A DNA stretch of 64,000 nt. Origin: Sanderia malayensis (taxonomy: Eukaryota > Cnidaria > Scyphozoa > Semaeostomeae > Pelagiidae). The translations under genes and the position numbers were made by a program. The stretch lies in NCBI GenBank assembly GCA_013076295.1, contig RQOL01000524.1, forward strand, positions 248,001 through 312,000, written 5' to 3'. The notes under the pieces were generated by a model. The model did not search any database and was not told where the DNA came from. It saw nothing but the letters and a program-made list of their open reading frames with translations. Of this stretch, positions 48,412 to 63,300 are shown piece by piece. Each line of letters begins with the position of its first letter. Position 1 is the first letter of the stretch.

Positions 48412-49238
48412 GTATAAATTGTGGAAATGAATGTTAATATTACTGAAAAAAGTAACTAAAAGGGTATAACAATTTGTTTTCGCTGAATTGACGTGGAATC
48501 ATGCGCAAATTGTGGGAATGAATGTTAATTTTGATTAATGTAAGTTGCGGGAATAAAACTTGATTTTTATTGGTGTAAATTGTGGGAGGGAAAATGAATT
48601 TTTATTCGTGTAAATTGTGGAAATGAGTGTTATCTTTTATTCGTGTAAATTGTGGGAATGAATGTTAATATAACTGAAAAAAGTATCTAAAAGTGTATAA
48701 CAATTTTTCTTCGCTGAATTGACATGGAATCATGCGCAATTTGTGGGAATGAATGTTAATTTTGATTAGTGTAAGTTGCGGGAAAAAAAGTTGATTTTTA
48801 TTGGTGTAAATTGAGGGAATGATAGGTAAATTTTATTAGTGTAAATTGTGGGAATGAGTGTTATCTTTTATTAGTGTAAATTGTGGGAATGAATGTTAAT
48901 GTTACTGAAAAAGTAACTAAAAGTGTATAACAATTTGTTCTCGCTGAATTGACGTGAAACCATGCGCAAGTTGTGGGAATGAATGTTAATTTTGATGAGT
49001 GTAAATTGTGGGAGGGAAAATTAATTTTTATTCGTGTAAATTGTGGGAATGAGTGTTATCTTTTATTAGTGTAAATTGTGGGAATGAATATTAATGTTAC
49101 TGAAAAAGTAACTAAAACTGTATAACAATTTGTTCTCGCTGAATTGACGTGAAACCATGCGCAAGCTGTGGGAATGATTGTTAATTTTGATTAGTGTAAG
49201 TTGCGGGAATAAAAGTTAATTTTTGTTGGTGTAAATTG

Positions 49239-49290
49239 TGGGAATGAGTGTTATCTTTTATTAGTATAAATTGTGGAAATGAATGTTAAT
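49239..49290 (+). other. Uninterrupted paralogue of the retrotransposon target
   Basis: This satellite unit reads GAGTGTTATCTTTTATTAG, then TATAAATTGTGGAAATG, without interruption. It equals the left flank (to 44098) joined to the right flank (from 48412) with a single TTA, and so serves as an internal empty-site control. Confidence 0.85.
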
Positions 49291-52200
49291 ATTACTGAAA
49301 AAAGTAACTAAAAGGGTATAACAATTTGTTTTCGCTGAATTGACGTGGAATCATGCGCAAATTGTGGGAATGAATGTTAATTTTGATTAATGTAAGTTGC
49401 GGGAATAAAACTTGATTTTTATTGGTGTAAATTGTGGGAGGGAAAATGAATTTTTATTCGTGCAAATTGTGGAAATGAGTGTTATCTTTTATTTGTGTAA
49501 ATTGTGGGAATGAATGTTAATATCACTAAAAGAAGTAACTAAAAGTGTATAACAATTTGTTCTCGCTGAATTGACGTGGAATCATGCGCAAACTGTGGGA
49601 ATGAATCCTAATTTAGATTAGTGTAAGTTCCGGGAATAAAAGTTATTTTTTATTCGTGTAAATTGTGGAAATGAGTGTTATCTTTTATTCGTGTAAATTG
49701 TGGGAATGAATGTTAATATCATTAAAAAAGTAACTAAAAGTGTATAGCAATTTGTTTTCGCTGAATTGACATGAATCATGCGCAAATTGTGGGGATGAAT
49801 CCTAATTTTGATTAGTGTAAGTTGCGGGAATAAAAGTTGATTTTTATTGGTGTAAATTGTGGGAGGGAAAATTAATTTTTATTCGTGTAAATTGTGGGAA
49901 TGAGTGTTATCTTTTATTCGTGTAAATTGTGGGAATGAATGTATATATTACTGAAAAAGTAACTAAAAGTGTATAACAATTTGTTCTCCCTGAATTGACG
50001 TGAAATCATGCGTAATTTGTGGGAATGAATGTTAATTTTGATTATTGTAAGTTGCGGGAATAAAAGTTAACTTTTGTTGGTGTAAATTGTGGGAATGAGT
50101 GTTATCTTTTATTAGTGTAAATTGTGGGAATGAATGTTAATATTACTGAAAGAAGTAACTAAAAGTGTATAACAATTTTTTCTCGCTGAATTGACGTGGA
50201 ATCATGCGCAAACTGTGGGAATGAATCCTAATTTTGATTAGTGTAAATTTCGGGAAAAAAAGTTAATTTTCATTGGTATAAATTGTGGGAATGAATGTTA
50301 TTGTAAATTGTGGGAATGAATGTTAATATTACTGAAGGAAGTAACTAATAGTGTATAACAATTTGTTCTCCCTGAAAATGACATCGAATCATGCGCAAAT
50401 TGTGGGAATGAATGTTAATTTTGATTAATGTAAGTTGCGGGAATAAAACTTGATTTTTATTGGTGTAAATTGTGGGAGGGAAAATTAATTTTTATTCGTG
50501 TAAATTGTGGGAATGAGTGTTATCTTTTATTTGTGTAAATTGTGCGAATGAAGGTTAATATTACTGAAAAAGTAACTAAAAGAGTATAACAAATTTGCTT
50601 TCGCTGAATTGACGTGAAATCATGCGCAATTTGTGGGAATGAATACTAATTCTGATTAGTGTAAGTTGCGGGAATGAAAGTTAATTTTTATTAGTGTAAA
50701 TGGTGGGAGTGAATGTTGTCTTTTATTAGTGTAAATTGTGGGAATGAATGTTAATATTACCGAAAAAGTAACTAAAAGTGTATAACAATTTGTTCTGGCT
50801 GCATTGACGTGGAAACATGCGCAAATTTTGGGAATGAATCCTAATTTTGATTAGTGTAAGTTGCGGGAATAAAAGTTATTTTTTATTAGTGTAAATTGTG
50901 GGAATGAATGTTTATATAACTGAAAAAAGTAACTAAAAGTGTATAACAATTTGCTTTCGCTGAATTGACGTGAAATCATGCGCAAATTGTGGGAATGAAT
51001 ACTAATTTTAATTAGTGTAAGTTGCGGAAATAAAAGTTAATTTTTATTGGTGTAAATTGTGGGAATGAGTGTAATTTTTTATTAGTGTAAATTGTGGGAA
51101 TGAATGTTAATTTTATTGAAAAAAGTAACTAAAAGTGCATAACAATTTGTTCTCGCTGAATTGACATGGAATCATGCGCAAATTGTGGGAATAAATGTTA
51201 ATTTTGATTAGTGTAAGTTGCGGGAAAAAAGTTGATTTTTATTGGTGTAAATTGCGGGAATGATAGGTAAAATTTATTAGTGTAAATTGTGGGAATTAGT
51301 GTTATCTTTTATTAGTGTAAATTGTGGGAATGAATGTTAATATTACCGAAAAAGTAACTAAAAGTGTATAACAATTTGTTCTGGCTGCATTGACGTGGAA
51401 ACATGCGCAAATTTTGGGAATGAATACTAATTTTGATTAGTGTAAGTTGCGGGAATAAAAGTTAATTTTGATTAGTGTAAGTTGCGGGAATAAAAGTAAA
51501 TTTTCATTAGTGTAAATTGCGGGAATAAAAGTTAATTTTTATTAGTGTAAATGGTGGGAATGTATGTTAATATAACTGAAAAAAGTAGCTAAAAGTGTAT
51601 AACAATTTGTTCTGGCTGCATTGACGTGGAAACATGCGCAAATTTTGGGAATGAATACTAATTTTGATTAGTGTAAGTTGCGGGAATAAAAGTTAATTTT
51701 GATTAGTGTAAGTTGCGGGAATAAAAGTAAATTTTCATTAGTGTAAATTGCGGGAATAAAAGTTAATTTTTATTAGTGTAAATGGTGGGAATGAATGTTA
51801 ATTTTACTGAAAAAAGTAACTAAAAGTGCATAAAAATTTGTTCTCGCTGAATTGACATGGAATCATGCGCAAATTGTGGGAATGAATGTTAATTTTGATT
51901 AGTGTAAGTTGCGGGAAAAAAGTTGATTTTTATTGGTGTAAATTGCGGGAATGATAGGTAAAATTTATTAGTGTAAATTGTGGGAATTAGTGTTATCTTT
52001 TATTAGTGTAAACTGTGGGAATGAATGTTAATATTACCGAAAAAGTAACTAAAAGAGTATAACAATTGGCTTTCGCTGAATTGACGTGGAATCATGCGCA
52101 AACTGTGGGAATGAATCCTAATTTTGATTAGTGTAAATTTCGGGAAAAAAAGTCAATTTTCATTGGTATAAATTGTGGGAATGAATGTTATTGTAAATTG

Positions 52201-55080
52201 TGGGAATGAATGTTAATATTACTGCAAGAAGTAACTAATAGTGTATAACAATTTGTTCTCCCTGCAAATGACATCGAATCATGCGCAAATTGTGGGAATG
52301 AATCCTGAAATTTATTAGTGTAAGTTGCGGGAAAAAAAGTTAATTTTCATTGGTATAAATTGTGGGAATGAATGTTATTGTAAATTGTGGGAATGAATGT
52401 TAATATTACTGAAAGAAGTAACTAAAAGTGCATAACAATTTTTTCTCGCTGAATTGACATGGAATCATGCGCAAATTGTGGAAATGAATCCTGAAATTTA
52501 TTAGTGAAAGTTGCGGGAATAAAAGTTAATTTTTATTGGTGTAAATTATGGGAATGAATGTTATTATAACTGAAAAAAGTATCTAAAAGTGTATAGCAAT
52601 TTTTCTTCGCTGAATTGACGTGGAATCATGCGCAATTTGTGGGAATGAATGTTAATTTTGATTAGTGTAAGTTGCGGGAAAAAAAGTTGATTTTTATTGG
52701 TGTAAATTGCGGGAATGATAGGTAAATTTTATTAGTGTAAATTGTGGGAATTAGTGTTATCTTTTATTAGTATAAATTGTGGGAATGAATGTTAATATTT
52801 ATGAAAAAGTAACTAAAAGAGTGTAACAATTTGCTTTCGCTGAATTGACGTGGAATCATGCGCAAACTGTGGGAATGAATCCTAATTTTGATTAGTGTAA
52901 ATTTCGGGAAAAAAAGTTAATTTTCATTGGTATAAATTGTGGGACTGAATGTTATTGTAAATTGTGGGAATGAATGTTAATATTACTGAAAGAAGTAACT
53001 AAAGGTGTATAGCAATTTTTCTCACTGAATTGACGTGGAATCAGGCGCAAACTGTGGGAATGAATCCTAATTTTGATTAGTGTAAGTTGCGGGAAAAAAT
53101 GTTAATATTACTGAAAAAAGTAACTAAAAGAGTATAACAATTTGTTTTCGCTGAATTGACGTGGAATCTTGCGCAAATTGTGGGAATGAATACTAATTTT
53201 AATTAGTGTAAGTTGCGGAAATCAAAGTTAATTTTTATTGGTGTAAATTGTGGGAATGAGTGTAATTTTTTATTAGTGTAAATTGTGGGAATGAATGTTA
53301 ATTTTACTGAAAAAAGTAACTAAAAGTGCATAACAATTTGTTCTCGCTGAATTGACATGGAATCATGCGCAAATTGTGGGAATGAATGTTAATTTTGATT
53401 AGTGTAAGTTGCGGGAAAAAAGTTGATTTTTATTGGTGTAAATTGCGGGAATGAGTGTAATTTTTTATTAGTGTAAATTGTGGGAATGAATGTTAATGTT
53501 ACTGAAAAAGTAACTAAAAGTGTATAACAATTTGTTCTCACTGAATTGACGTGGAATCATGCGCAATTTGTGGGAATGAATGTTAATTTTGATTAGAGTA
53601 AGTTGCGGGAAAAAATGTTAATATTACTGAAAAAAGTAACTAAAAGAGTATAACAATTTGTTTTCGCTGAATTGACGTGGAATCTTGCGCAAATTGTGGG
53701 AATGAATACTAATTTTAATTAGTGTAAGTTGCGGAAATAAAAGTTAATTTTTATTGGTGTAAATTGTGGGAATGAGTGTAATTTTTTATTAGTGTAAATT
53801 GTGGGAATGAATGTTAATATTACTGAAAGAAGTAACTAATAGTGTATAACAATTTGTTCTCCCTGAAAATGACATCGAATCATGCGCAAATTTTGGGAAT
53901 GAATCCTGAAATTTATTAGTGTAAGTTGCGGGAAAAAAAGTTAATTTTCATTGGTATAAATTGTGGGAATGAATGTTATTGTAAATTGTGGGAATGAATG
54001 TTAATATTACTGAAAGAAGTAACTAAAAGTGCATAACAATTTGTTCTCGCTGAATTGACATGGAATCATGCGCAAATTGTGGGAATGAATCCTGAAATTT
54101 ATTAGTGTAAGTTGCGGGAAAAAAGTTAATTTTCATTGGTATAAATTGTGGGAATGAATGTTATTGTAAATTATGGGAATGAATGTTATTATAACTGAAA
54201 AAAGTATCTAAAAGTGTATAACAATTTTTCTTTGCTGAATTCACGTGGAATCATGCGCAATTTGTGGGAATGAATGTTAATTTTGATTAGTGTAAGTTGC
54301 GGGAAAAAAAGTTGATTTTTATTGGTGTAAATTGCGGGAATGATAGGTAAATTTTATTAGTGTAAATTGTGGGAATTAGTGTTATCTTTTATTAGTATAA
54401 ATTGTGGGAATGAATGTTAATATTACTGAAAAAGTAACAAAAAGAGTATAACAATTTGTTTTCGCTGAATTGACGTGGAATCATGCGCAAACTGTGGGAA
54501 TGAATCCTAATTTTGATTAGTGTAAGTTGCGGGAATAAAAGTTGATTTTTATTGGTGTAAATTGTTGGAGGGAAAATTAATTTTTATTCGTGTAAATTGT
54601 GGGAATGAGTGTTATCTTTTATTCGTGTAAATTGTGGGAATGAATGTATATATTACTGAAAAAGTAACTAAAAGTGTATAACAATTTGTTCTCGCTGAAT
54701 TGACGTGAAATCATGCGTAATTTGTGGGAATGAATGTTAATTTTGATTATTGTAAGTTGCGGGAATAAAAGTTAACTTTTGTTGGTGTAAATTGTGGGAA
54801 TGAGTGTTATCTTTTATTAGTGTAAATTGTGGGAATGAATGTTAATTTTATTGAAAAAAGTAACTAAAAGTGCATAACAATTTGTTCTCGCTGAATTGAC
54901 ATGGAATCATGCGCAAATTGTGGGAATAAATGTTAATTTTGATTAGTGTAAGTTGCGGGAAAAAAGTTGATTTTTATTGGTGTAAATTGCGGGAATGATA
55001 GGTAAAATTTATTAGTGTAAATTGTGGGAATTAGTGTTATCTTTTATTAGTGTAAATTGTGGGAATGAATGTTAATATTA

Positions 55081-56278
55081 CCGAAAAAGTAACTAAAAGA
55101 GTATAACAATTGGCTTTCGCTGAATTGACGTGGAATCATGCGCAAACTGTGGGAATGAATCCTAATTTTGATTAGTGTAAATTTCGGGAAAAAAAGTTAA
55201 TTTTCTTGGCATAAATTGTGGGAATGAATGTTATTGTAAATTGTGGGAATGAATGTTAATATTACTGAAGGAAGTAACTAATAGTGTATAACAATTTGTT
55301 CTCCCTGAAAATGACATCGAATCATGCGCAAATTGTGGGAATGAATGTTAATTTTGATTAATGTAAGTTGCGGGAATAAAACTTGATTTTTATTGGTGTA
55401 AATTGTGGGAGGGAAAATTAATTTTTATTCGTGTAAATTGTGGGAATGAGTGTTATCTTTTATTTGTGTAAATTGTGCGAATGAAGGTTAATATTACTGA
55501 AAAAGTAACTAAAAGAGTATAACAAATTTGCTTTCGCTGAATTGACGTGAAATCATGCGCAATTTTTGGGAATGAATACTAATTCTGATTAGTGTAAGTT
55601 GCGGGAATGAAAGTTAATTTTTATTAGTGTAAATGGTGGGAGTGAATGTTGTCTTTTATTAGTGTAAATTGTGGGAATGAATGTTAATATTACCGAAAAA
55701 GTAACTAAAAGTGTATAACAATTTGTTCTGGCTGCATTGACGTGGAAACATGCGCAAATTTTGGGAATGAATCCTAATTTTGATTAGTGTAAGTTGCGGG
55801 AATAAAAGTTATTTTTTATTAGTGTAAATTGTGGGAATGAATGTTTATATAACTGAAAAAAGTAACTAAAAGTGTATAACAATTTGCTTTCGCTGAATTG
55901 ACGTGAAATCATGCGCAAATTGTGGGAATGAATACTAATTTTAATTAGTGTAAGTTGCGGAAATAAAAGTTAATTTTTATTGGTGTAAATTGTGGGAATG
56001 AGTGTAATTTTTTATTAGTGTAAATTGTGGGAATGAATGTTAATTTTATTGAAAAAAGTAACTAAAAGTGCATAACAATTTGTTCTCGCTGAATTGACAT
56101 GGAATCATGCGCAAATTGTGGGAATAAATGTTAATTTTGATTAGTGTAAGTTGCGGGAAAAAAGTTGATTTTTATTGGTGTAAATTGCGGGAATGATAGG
56201 TAAAATTTATTAGTGTAAATTGTGGGAATTAGTGTTATCTTTTATTAGTGTAAATTGTGGGAATGAATGTTAATATTA
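55081..56278 (+). repeat. Higher-order repeat of block III, 1198 bp, copy 1
   Basis: It starts at CCGAAAAAGTAACTAAAAGAG with the rare ACAATTGGCTTTCG linker. It repeats at 56279 after 1198 bp, and in shortened form (1073 bp spacing) at 57352. It includes ACTGAAGGAAGTAACTAATAG and ATTACCGAAAAAG marker junctions. Confidence 0.8.
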
Positions 56279-57351
56279 CCGAAAAAGTAACTAAAAGAGT
56301 ATAACAATTGGCTTTCGCTGAATTGACGTGGAATCATGCGCAAACTGTGGGAATGAATCCTAATTTTGATTAGTGTAAATTTCGGGAAAAAAAGTTAATT
56401 TTCATTGGTATAAATTGTGGGAATGAATGTTATTGTAAATTGTGGGAATGAATGTTAATATTACTGAAGGAAGTAACTAATAGTGTATAACAATTTGTTC
56501 TCCCTGAAAATGACATCGAATCATGCGCAAATTGTGGGAATGAATGTTAATTTTGATTAATGTAAGTTGCGGGAATAAAACTTGATTTTTATTGGTGTAA
56601 ATTGTGGGAGGGAAAATTAATTTTTATTCGGGTAAATTGTGGGAATGAGTGTTATCTTTTATTTGTGTAAATTGTGCGAATGAAGGTTAATATTACTGAA
56701 AAAGTAACTAAAAGAGTATAACAAATTTGCTTTCGCTGAATTGACGTGAAAACATGCGCAATTTGTGGGAATGAATACTAATTCTGATTAGTGTAAGTTG
56801 CGGGAATGAAAGTTAATTTTTATTAGTGTAAATGGTGGGAGTGAATGTTGTCTTTTATTAGTGTAAATTGTGGGAATGAATGTTAATATTACCGAAAAAG
56901 TAACTAAAAGTGTATAACAATTTGTTCTGGCTGCATTGACGTGGAAACATGCGCAAATTTTGGGAATGAATACTAATTTTGATTAGTGTAAGTTGCGGGA
57001 ATAAAAGTTAATTTTGATTAGTGTAAGTTGCGGGAATAAAAGTAAATTTTCATTAGTGTAAATTGCGGGAATAAAAGTTAATTTTTATTAGTGTAAATGG
57101 TGGGAATGTATGTTAATATAACTGAAAAAAGTAGCTAAAAGTGTATAACAATTTGATCTCGCTGAATTGACATGGAATCATGCGCAAATTGTGGGAATAA
57201 ATGTTAATTTTGATTAATGTAAGTTGCGGGAAAAAAGTTGATTTTTATTGGTGTAAATTGCGGGAATGATAGGTAAAATTTATTAGTGTAAATTGTGGGA
57301 ATTAGTGTTATCTTTTATTAGTGTAAATTGTGGGAATGAATGTTAATATTA
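56279..57351 (+). repeat. Higher-order repeat of block III, copy 2 (1073 bp)
   Basis: Same order of units as 55081-56278 for most of its length. In its second half it carries a different run of monomers (GTAAATTTTCATTAG form) that matches about 51.4-51.8 kb, so it is a patchwork produced by recombination. Confidence 0.75.
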
Positions 57352-60300
57352 CCGAAAAAGTAACTAAAAGAGTATAACAATTGGCTTTCGCTGAATTGAC
57401 GTGGAATCATGCGCAAACTGTGGGAATGAATCCTAATTTTGATTAGTGTAAATTTCGGGAAAAAAAGTTAATTTTCATTGGTATAAATTGTGGGAATGAA
57501 TGTTATTGTAAATTGTGGGAATGAATGTTAATATTACTGAAGGAAGTAACTAATAGTGTATAACAATTTGTTCTCACTGAATTGACGTGGAATCATGCGC
57601 AATTTGTGGGAATGAATGTTAATTTTGATTAGAGTAAGTTGCGGGAAAAAAATGTTAATATTACTGAAAAAAGTAACTAAAGGAGTATAACAATTTGTTT
57701 TTGCTGAGTTGACGTGGAATCTTGCGCAAATTGTGGGAATGAATACTAATTTTAATTAGTGTAAGTTGCGGAAATAAAAGTTAATTTTTATTGGTGTAAA
57801 TTGTGGGAATGAGTGTAATTTTTTATTAGTGTAAATTGTGGGAATGAATGTTAATTTTACTGAAAAAAGTAACTAAAAGTGCATAACAATTTGTTCTCGC
57901 TGAATTGACATGGAATCATGCGCAAATTGTGGGAATGAATTTTAATTTTGATTAGTGTAAGTTGCAGGAAAAAAGTTGATTTTTATTGGTGTAAATTGCG
58001 GGAATGAGTGTAATTTTTTATTAGTGTAAATTGTGGGAATGAATGTTAATTTTATTGAAAAAAGTAACTAAAAGTGCATAACAATTTGTTCTCGCTGAAT
58101 TGACATGGAATCATGCGCAAATTGTGGGAATGAATGTTAATTTTGATTAGTGTAAGTTGCGGGAAAAAAGTTGATTTTTATTGGTGTAAATTGCGGGAAT
58201 GATAGGTAAAATTTATTAGTGTAAATTGTGGGAATTAGTGTTATCTTTTATTAGTGTAAATTGTGGGAATGAATGTTAATATTACCGAAAAAGTAACTAA
58301 AAGATTATAACAATTGGCTTTCGCTGAATTGACGTGGAATCATGCGCAAACTGTGGGAATGAATCCTAATTTTGATTAGTGTAAATTTCGGGAAAAAAAG
58401 TTAATTTTCATTGGTATAAATTGTGGGAATGAATGTTATTGTAAATTGTGGGAATGAATGTTAATATTACTGCAAGAAGTAACTAATAGTGTATAACAAT
58501 TTGTTCTCCCTGAAAATGACATCGAATCATGCGCAAATTGTGGGAATGAATCCTGAAATTTATTAGTGTAAGTTGCGGGAAAAAAAGTTAATTTTCATTG
58601 GTATAAATTGTGGGAATGAATGTTATTGTAAATTGTGGAATGAATGTTAATATTACTAAAAGAAGTAACTAAAAGTGCATAACAATTTTTTCTCGCTGAA
58701 TTGACATGGAATCATGCGCAAATTGTCGGAATGAATCCTGAAATTTATTCGTGTAAGTTGCGGGAATAAAAGTTAATTTTTATTGGTGTAAATTATGGGA
58801 ATGAATGTTATTATAACTGAAAAAAGTATCTAAATGTGTATAACAATTTTTCTTCGCTGAATTGACGTGGAATCATGCGCAATTTGTGGGAATGAATGTT
58901 AATTTTGATTAGTGTAAGTTGCGGGAAAAAAAGTTGATTTTTATTGGTGTAAATTGCGGGAATGATAGGTAAATTTTATTAGTGTAAATTGTGGGAATTA
59001 GTGTTATCTTTTATTAGTATAAATTGTGGGAATGAATGTTAATATTACTGAAAAAGTAACTAAAAGAGTATAACAATTTGTTTTCGCTGAATTGACGTGG
59101 AATCTTGCGCAAATTGTGGGAATGAATACTAATTTTAATTAGTGTAAGTTGCGGAAATAAAAGTTAATTTTTATTGGTGTAAATTGTGGGAATGAGTGTA
59201 ATTTTTTATTAGTGTAAATTGTGGGAATGAATGTTAATTTTACTGAAAAAAGTAACTAAAAGTGCATAACAATTTGTTCTCGCTGAATTGACATGGAATC
59301 ATGCGCAAATTGTGGGAATGAATGTTAATTTTGATTAGTGTAAGTTGCGGGAAAAAAGTTGATTTTTATTGGTGTAAATTGCGGGAATGAGTGTAATTTT
59401 TTATTAGTGTAAATTGTGGGAATGAATGTTAATGTTACTGAAAAAGTAACTAAAAGTGTATAACAATTTGTTCTCACTGAATTGACGTGGAATCATGCGC
59501 AATTTGTGGGAATGAATGTTAATTTTGATTAGAGTAAGTTGCGGGAAAAAATGTTAATATTACTGAAAAAAGTAACTAAAAGAGTATAACAATTTGTTTT
59601 CGCTGAATTGACGTGGAATCTTGCGCAAATTGTGGAATGAATACTAATTTTAATTAGTGTAAGTTGCGGAAATAAAAGTTAATTTTTATTGGTGTAAATT
59701 GTGGGAATGAGTGTAATTTTTTATTAGTGTAAATTGTGGGAATGAATGTTAATTTTACTGAAAAAAGTAACTAAAAGTGCATAACAATTTGTTCTCGCTG
59801 AATTGACATGGAATCATGCGCAAATTGTGGGAATGAATGTTAATTTTGATTAGTGTAAGTTGCGGGAAAAAAGTTGATTTTTATTGGTGTAAATTGCGGG
59901 AATGAGTGTAATTTTTTATTAGTGTAAATTGTGGAATTAGTGTTATCTTTTATTAGTGTAAATTGTGGGAATGAATGTTAATATTACCGAAAAAGTAACT
60001 AAAAGAGTATAACAATTGGCTTTCGCTGAATTGACGTGGAATCATGCGCAAACTGTGGTAATGAATCCTAATTTTGATTAGTGTAAATTTCGGGAAAAAA
60101 AGTTAATTTTCATTGGTATAAATTGTGGGAATGAATGTTATTGTAAATTGTGGGAATGAATGCTAATATTACTGAAAGAAGTAACTAATAGTGTATAACA
60201 ATTTGTTCTCCCTGAAAATGACATCGAATCATGCGCAAATTTTGGGAATGAATCCTGAAATTTATTAGTGTAAGTTGCGGGAAAAAAAGTTAATTTTCAT

Positions 60301-63300
60301 TGGTATAAATTGTGGGAATGAATGTTATTGTAAATTGTGGGAATGAATGTTAATATTACTGAAAGAAGTAACTAAAAGTGCATAACAATTTGTTCTCGCT
60401 GAATTAGCATGGAATCATGCGCAAATTGTGGGAATGAATCCTGAAATTTATTAGTGTAAGTTGCGGGAAAAAAAGTTAATTTTCATTGGTATAAATTGTG
60501 GGAATGAATGTTATTGTAAATTATGGGAATGAATGTTATTATAACTGAAAAAAGTATCTAAAAGTGTATAACAATTTTTCTTTGCTGAATTCACGTGGAA
60601 TCATGCGCAATTTGTGGGAATGAATGTTAATTTTGATTAGTGTAAGTTGCGGGAAAAAAAGTTGATTTTTATTGGTGTAAATTGCGGGAATGATAGGTAA
60701 ATTTTATTAGTGTAAATTGTGGGAATTAGTGTTATCTTTTATTAGTATAAATTGTGGGAATGAATGTTAATATTACTGAAAAAGTAACAAAAAGAGTATA
60801 ACAATTTGCTTTCGCTGAATTGACGTGGAATCATGCGCAAACTGTGGGAATGAATCCTAATTTTGATTAGTGTAAATTTCGGGAAAAAAAGTTAATTTTC
60901 ATTGGTATAAATTGTGGGAATGAATGTTATTGTAAATTGTGGGAATGAATGTTAATATTACTGAAAGAAGTAACTAAAGGTGTATAGCAATTTTTTCTCA
61001 CTGAATTGACGTGGAATCATGCGCAAACTGTGGGAATGAATCCTAATTTTGATTAGTGTAAGTTGCGGGAATTAGTGTTATCTTTATTAGTGTAAATTGT
61101 GGGAATGAATGTTAATATTACTGAAAAAGTAACTATAATGTATAACAATTTGTTCTGGCTGAATTTACGTGGAATCGTGCGCAAATTGTGGGAATAAATC
61201 CTAATTTTGATTAGTGTAAGTTGCGGGAATAAAAGTTAGTTTTTAATAGTGTAAATTGTGGAAATGCATGTTTATATGACTGAAAAAGGTAACTAAAAGT
61301 GTATAACAATTTGTTTTCGCTGAATTGCTGGGAATCATGCGCAAATTGTGGGAATGAATGTTAATTTTGATTAGTGTAAGTTGCGGGAATAAAAGGTGAT
61401 TTTTATTGGTGTAAATTGTGGGAGGGAAAATTAATTTTTATTGGCGTAAATTGTGGGAATGAGTGTTATCTTCTATTAGTGTAAATAGTGGGAAGGAATG
61501 TTAATATTACTGAAAAAAGTAACTAAAAGTGTATAACAATTTGTTCTCCCTGAAAATGACATCGAATCATGCGCAAATTGTGGGAATGAATCCTAATCTT
61601 GCTTAGTGTAAGTTGCGGGAATAAAAATTAATTTTTATTGGTGCAAATTGTGGGAATGAATGTTAATATAACTGAAACAAGCAACTAGAAGTTTATAACA
61701 ATTTGTTTTCGCTGAATCGACGTGGTGTCATGCGCAAATTGTGGGAGTGAATGTTATTTTTGATTAGTGTAAGTTGCGGGAATAAAAGTTGATTTTTATT
61801 CCTGTAAATTGTGGCAACGAAAGTTAATTTTTATTAGTGTAAATTGTGGGAATGAGTGTTATCTTTTATTATTGTACATTGTGGGAATGAAAGTTAACAT
61901 AACTGAAAAAAGTAACTAAAAGTGTATAGCAATTTGTTGTGGCTGACTTAACGTGGAATCCTGCGCAATTTGTTGGAATGAATCTAAATAAATTGTAGGA
62001 ATGAATGTTAATATTACTCAAAAAAGTAACTAAATGTGTATAACAATTTGTTTTCGCTGAATTGACATGAATCATGCGCAAATTGTGGGATGAATCCTAA
62101 TTTTGATTAGTGTAAGTTGCGGGAATAAAAGTTGATTTTTATTGGTGTAAATTGTGGGAATGAAAGTTATCTTTATTATTGTAAATTGTGGGAATGAATG
62201 TTAATACTACTGAAAAGAAAACTAAAAGAGTATAACAATTTGCTTTCGCTGAATTGACGTGGATTCATGCGCAAATTGTGGGAATGAATATAATTTTGAT
62301 TAGTGTAAGTTGCGGGAATAAAAGTTGATTTTTATTGGTGTAAATTGTTGGAATAAATGTTCATATAACTGAAAAAAGTAACTAAAAGTGTATAACAATT
62401 TGTTTTCGCTGATTTGACGTGGAATCATTCTCAAATTGTTGGAATGAATTTAATTTTGATTAGTGTAAGTTGCGGAAATAAAAGTTAATTTTTATTGCTA
62501 TAAATTGTGGGAATGAATGTTATCTTATTAGTGTAATTAGTGGAATGAATGATAATATTGCTCAAAATATAACTAAAAAGTGTATAACAATTTGTTTTCG
62601 CTGAATGACATAAAATCATGCGCAAATTGTGGAATGAATCTTAATTTTGATTAGTGTAAGTTTCGGGAAAAAATGTTAATTTTTCTTGGTATAAATTGTG
62701 GGAATGAATGTCAATATAACTGGAACAAGTAACTAAGTGTATAACAATTTGTTCTCGCTGAATTGACATGGAATCATGCGCAAATTGTGGGAATGAATCC
62801 TAATTTTGATTAGTGTAAGTTTCGGGAAAAAAACTTAATTTTCCTTGGTATAATTGTGGGAGTGAATGTTATCTTTATTAGTGTAAATTGTGGGAAGGAA
62901 TGTTAATATTACTGAAAAAAGTAACTATAATGTATAACAATTTGTTCTGGCTAAATTGACGGGGAATCATGCGCAAATTGTTGGAATGAATGTTAATTTT
63001 GATTTGTGTAAGTTGCGGGAATAAAAGTTAATTTTATTGGTGTAAATTGTGGGAATGAATGTTAATATAACTGAAAAAAGTAACTAAAAGTGTATAGCAA
63101 TTTGTTGTGGCTGAATTGACGTGGAATCCTGCGCAATTTGTTGGAATGAATTTAAATAAATTGTAGGAATGAATGTTAATATTACTCAAAAAGTAACTAA
63201 ATGTGTATAACAATTTGTTTTCGCTGAATTGACATGAATCATGCGCAATTTGTGGGATGAATCCTAATTTTGATTAGTGTAAGTTGCGGGAATAAAAGTA

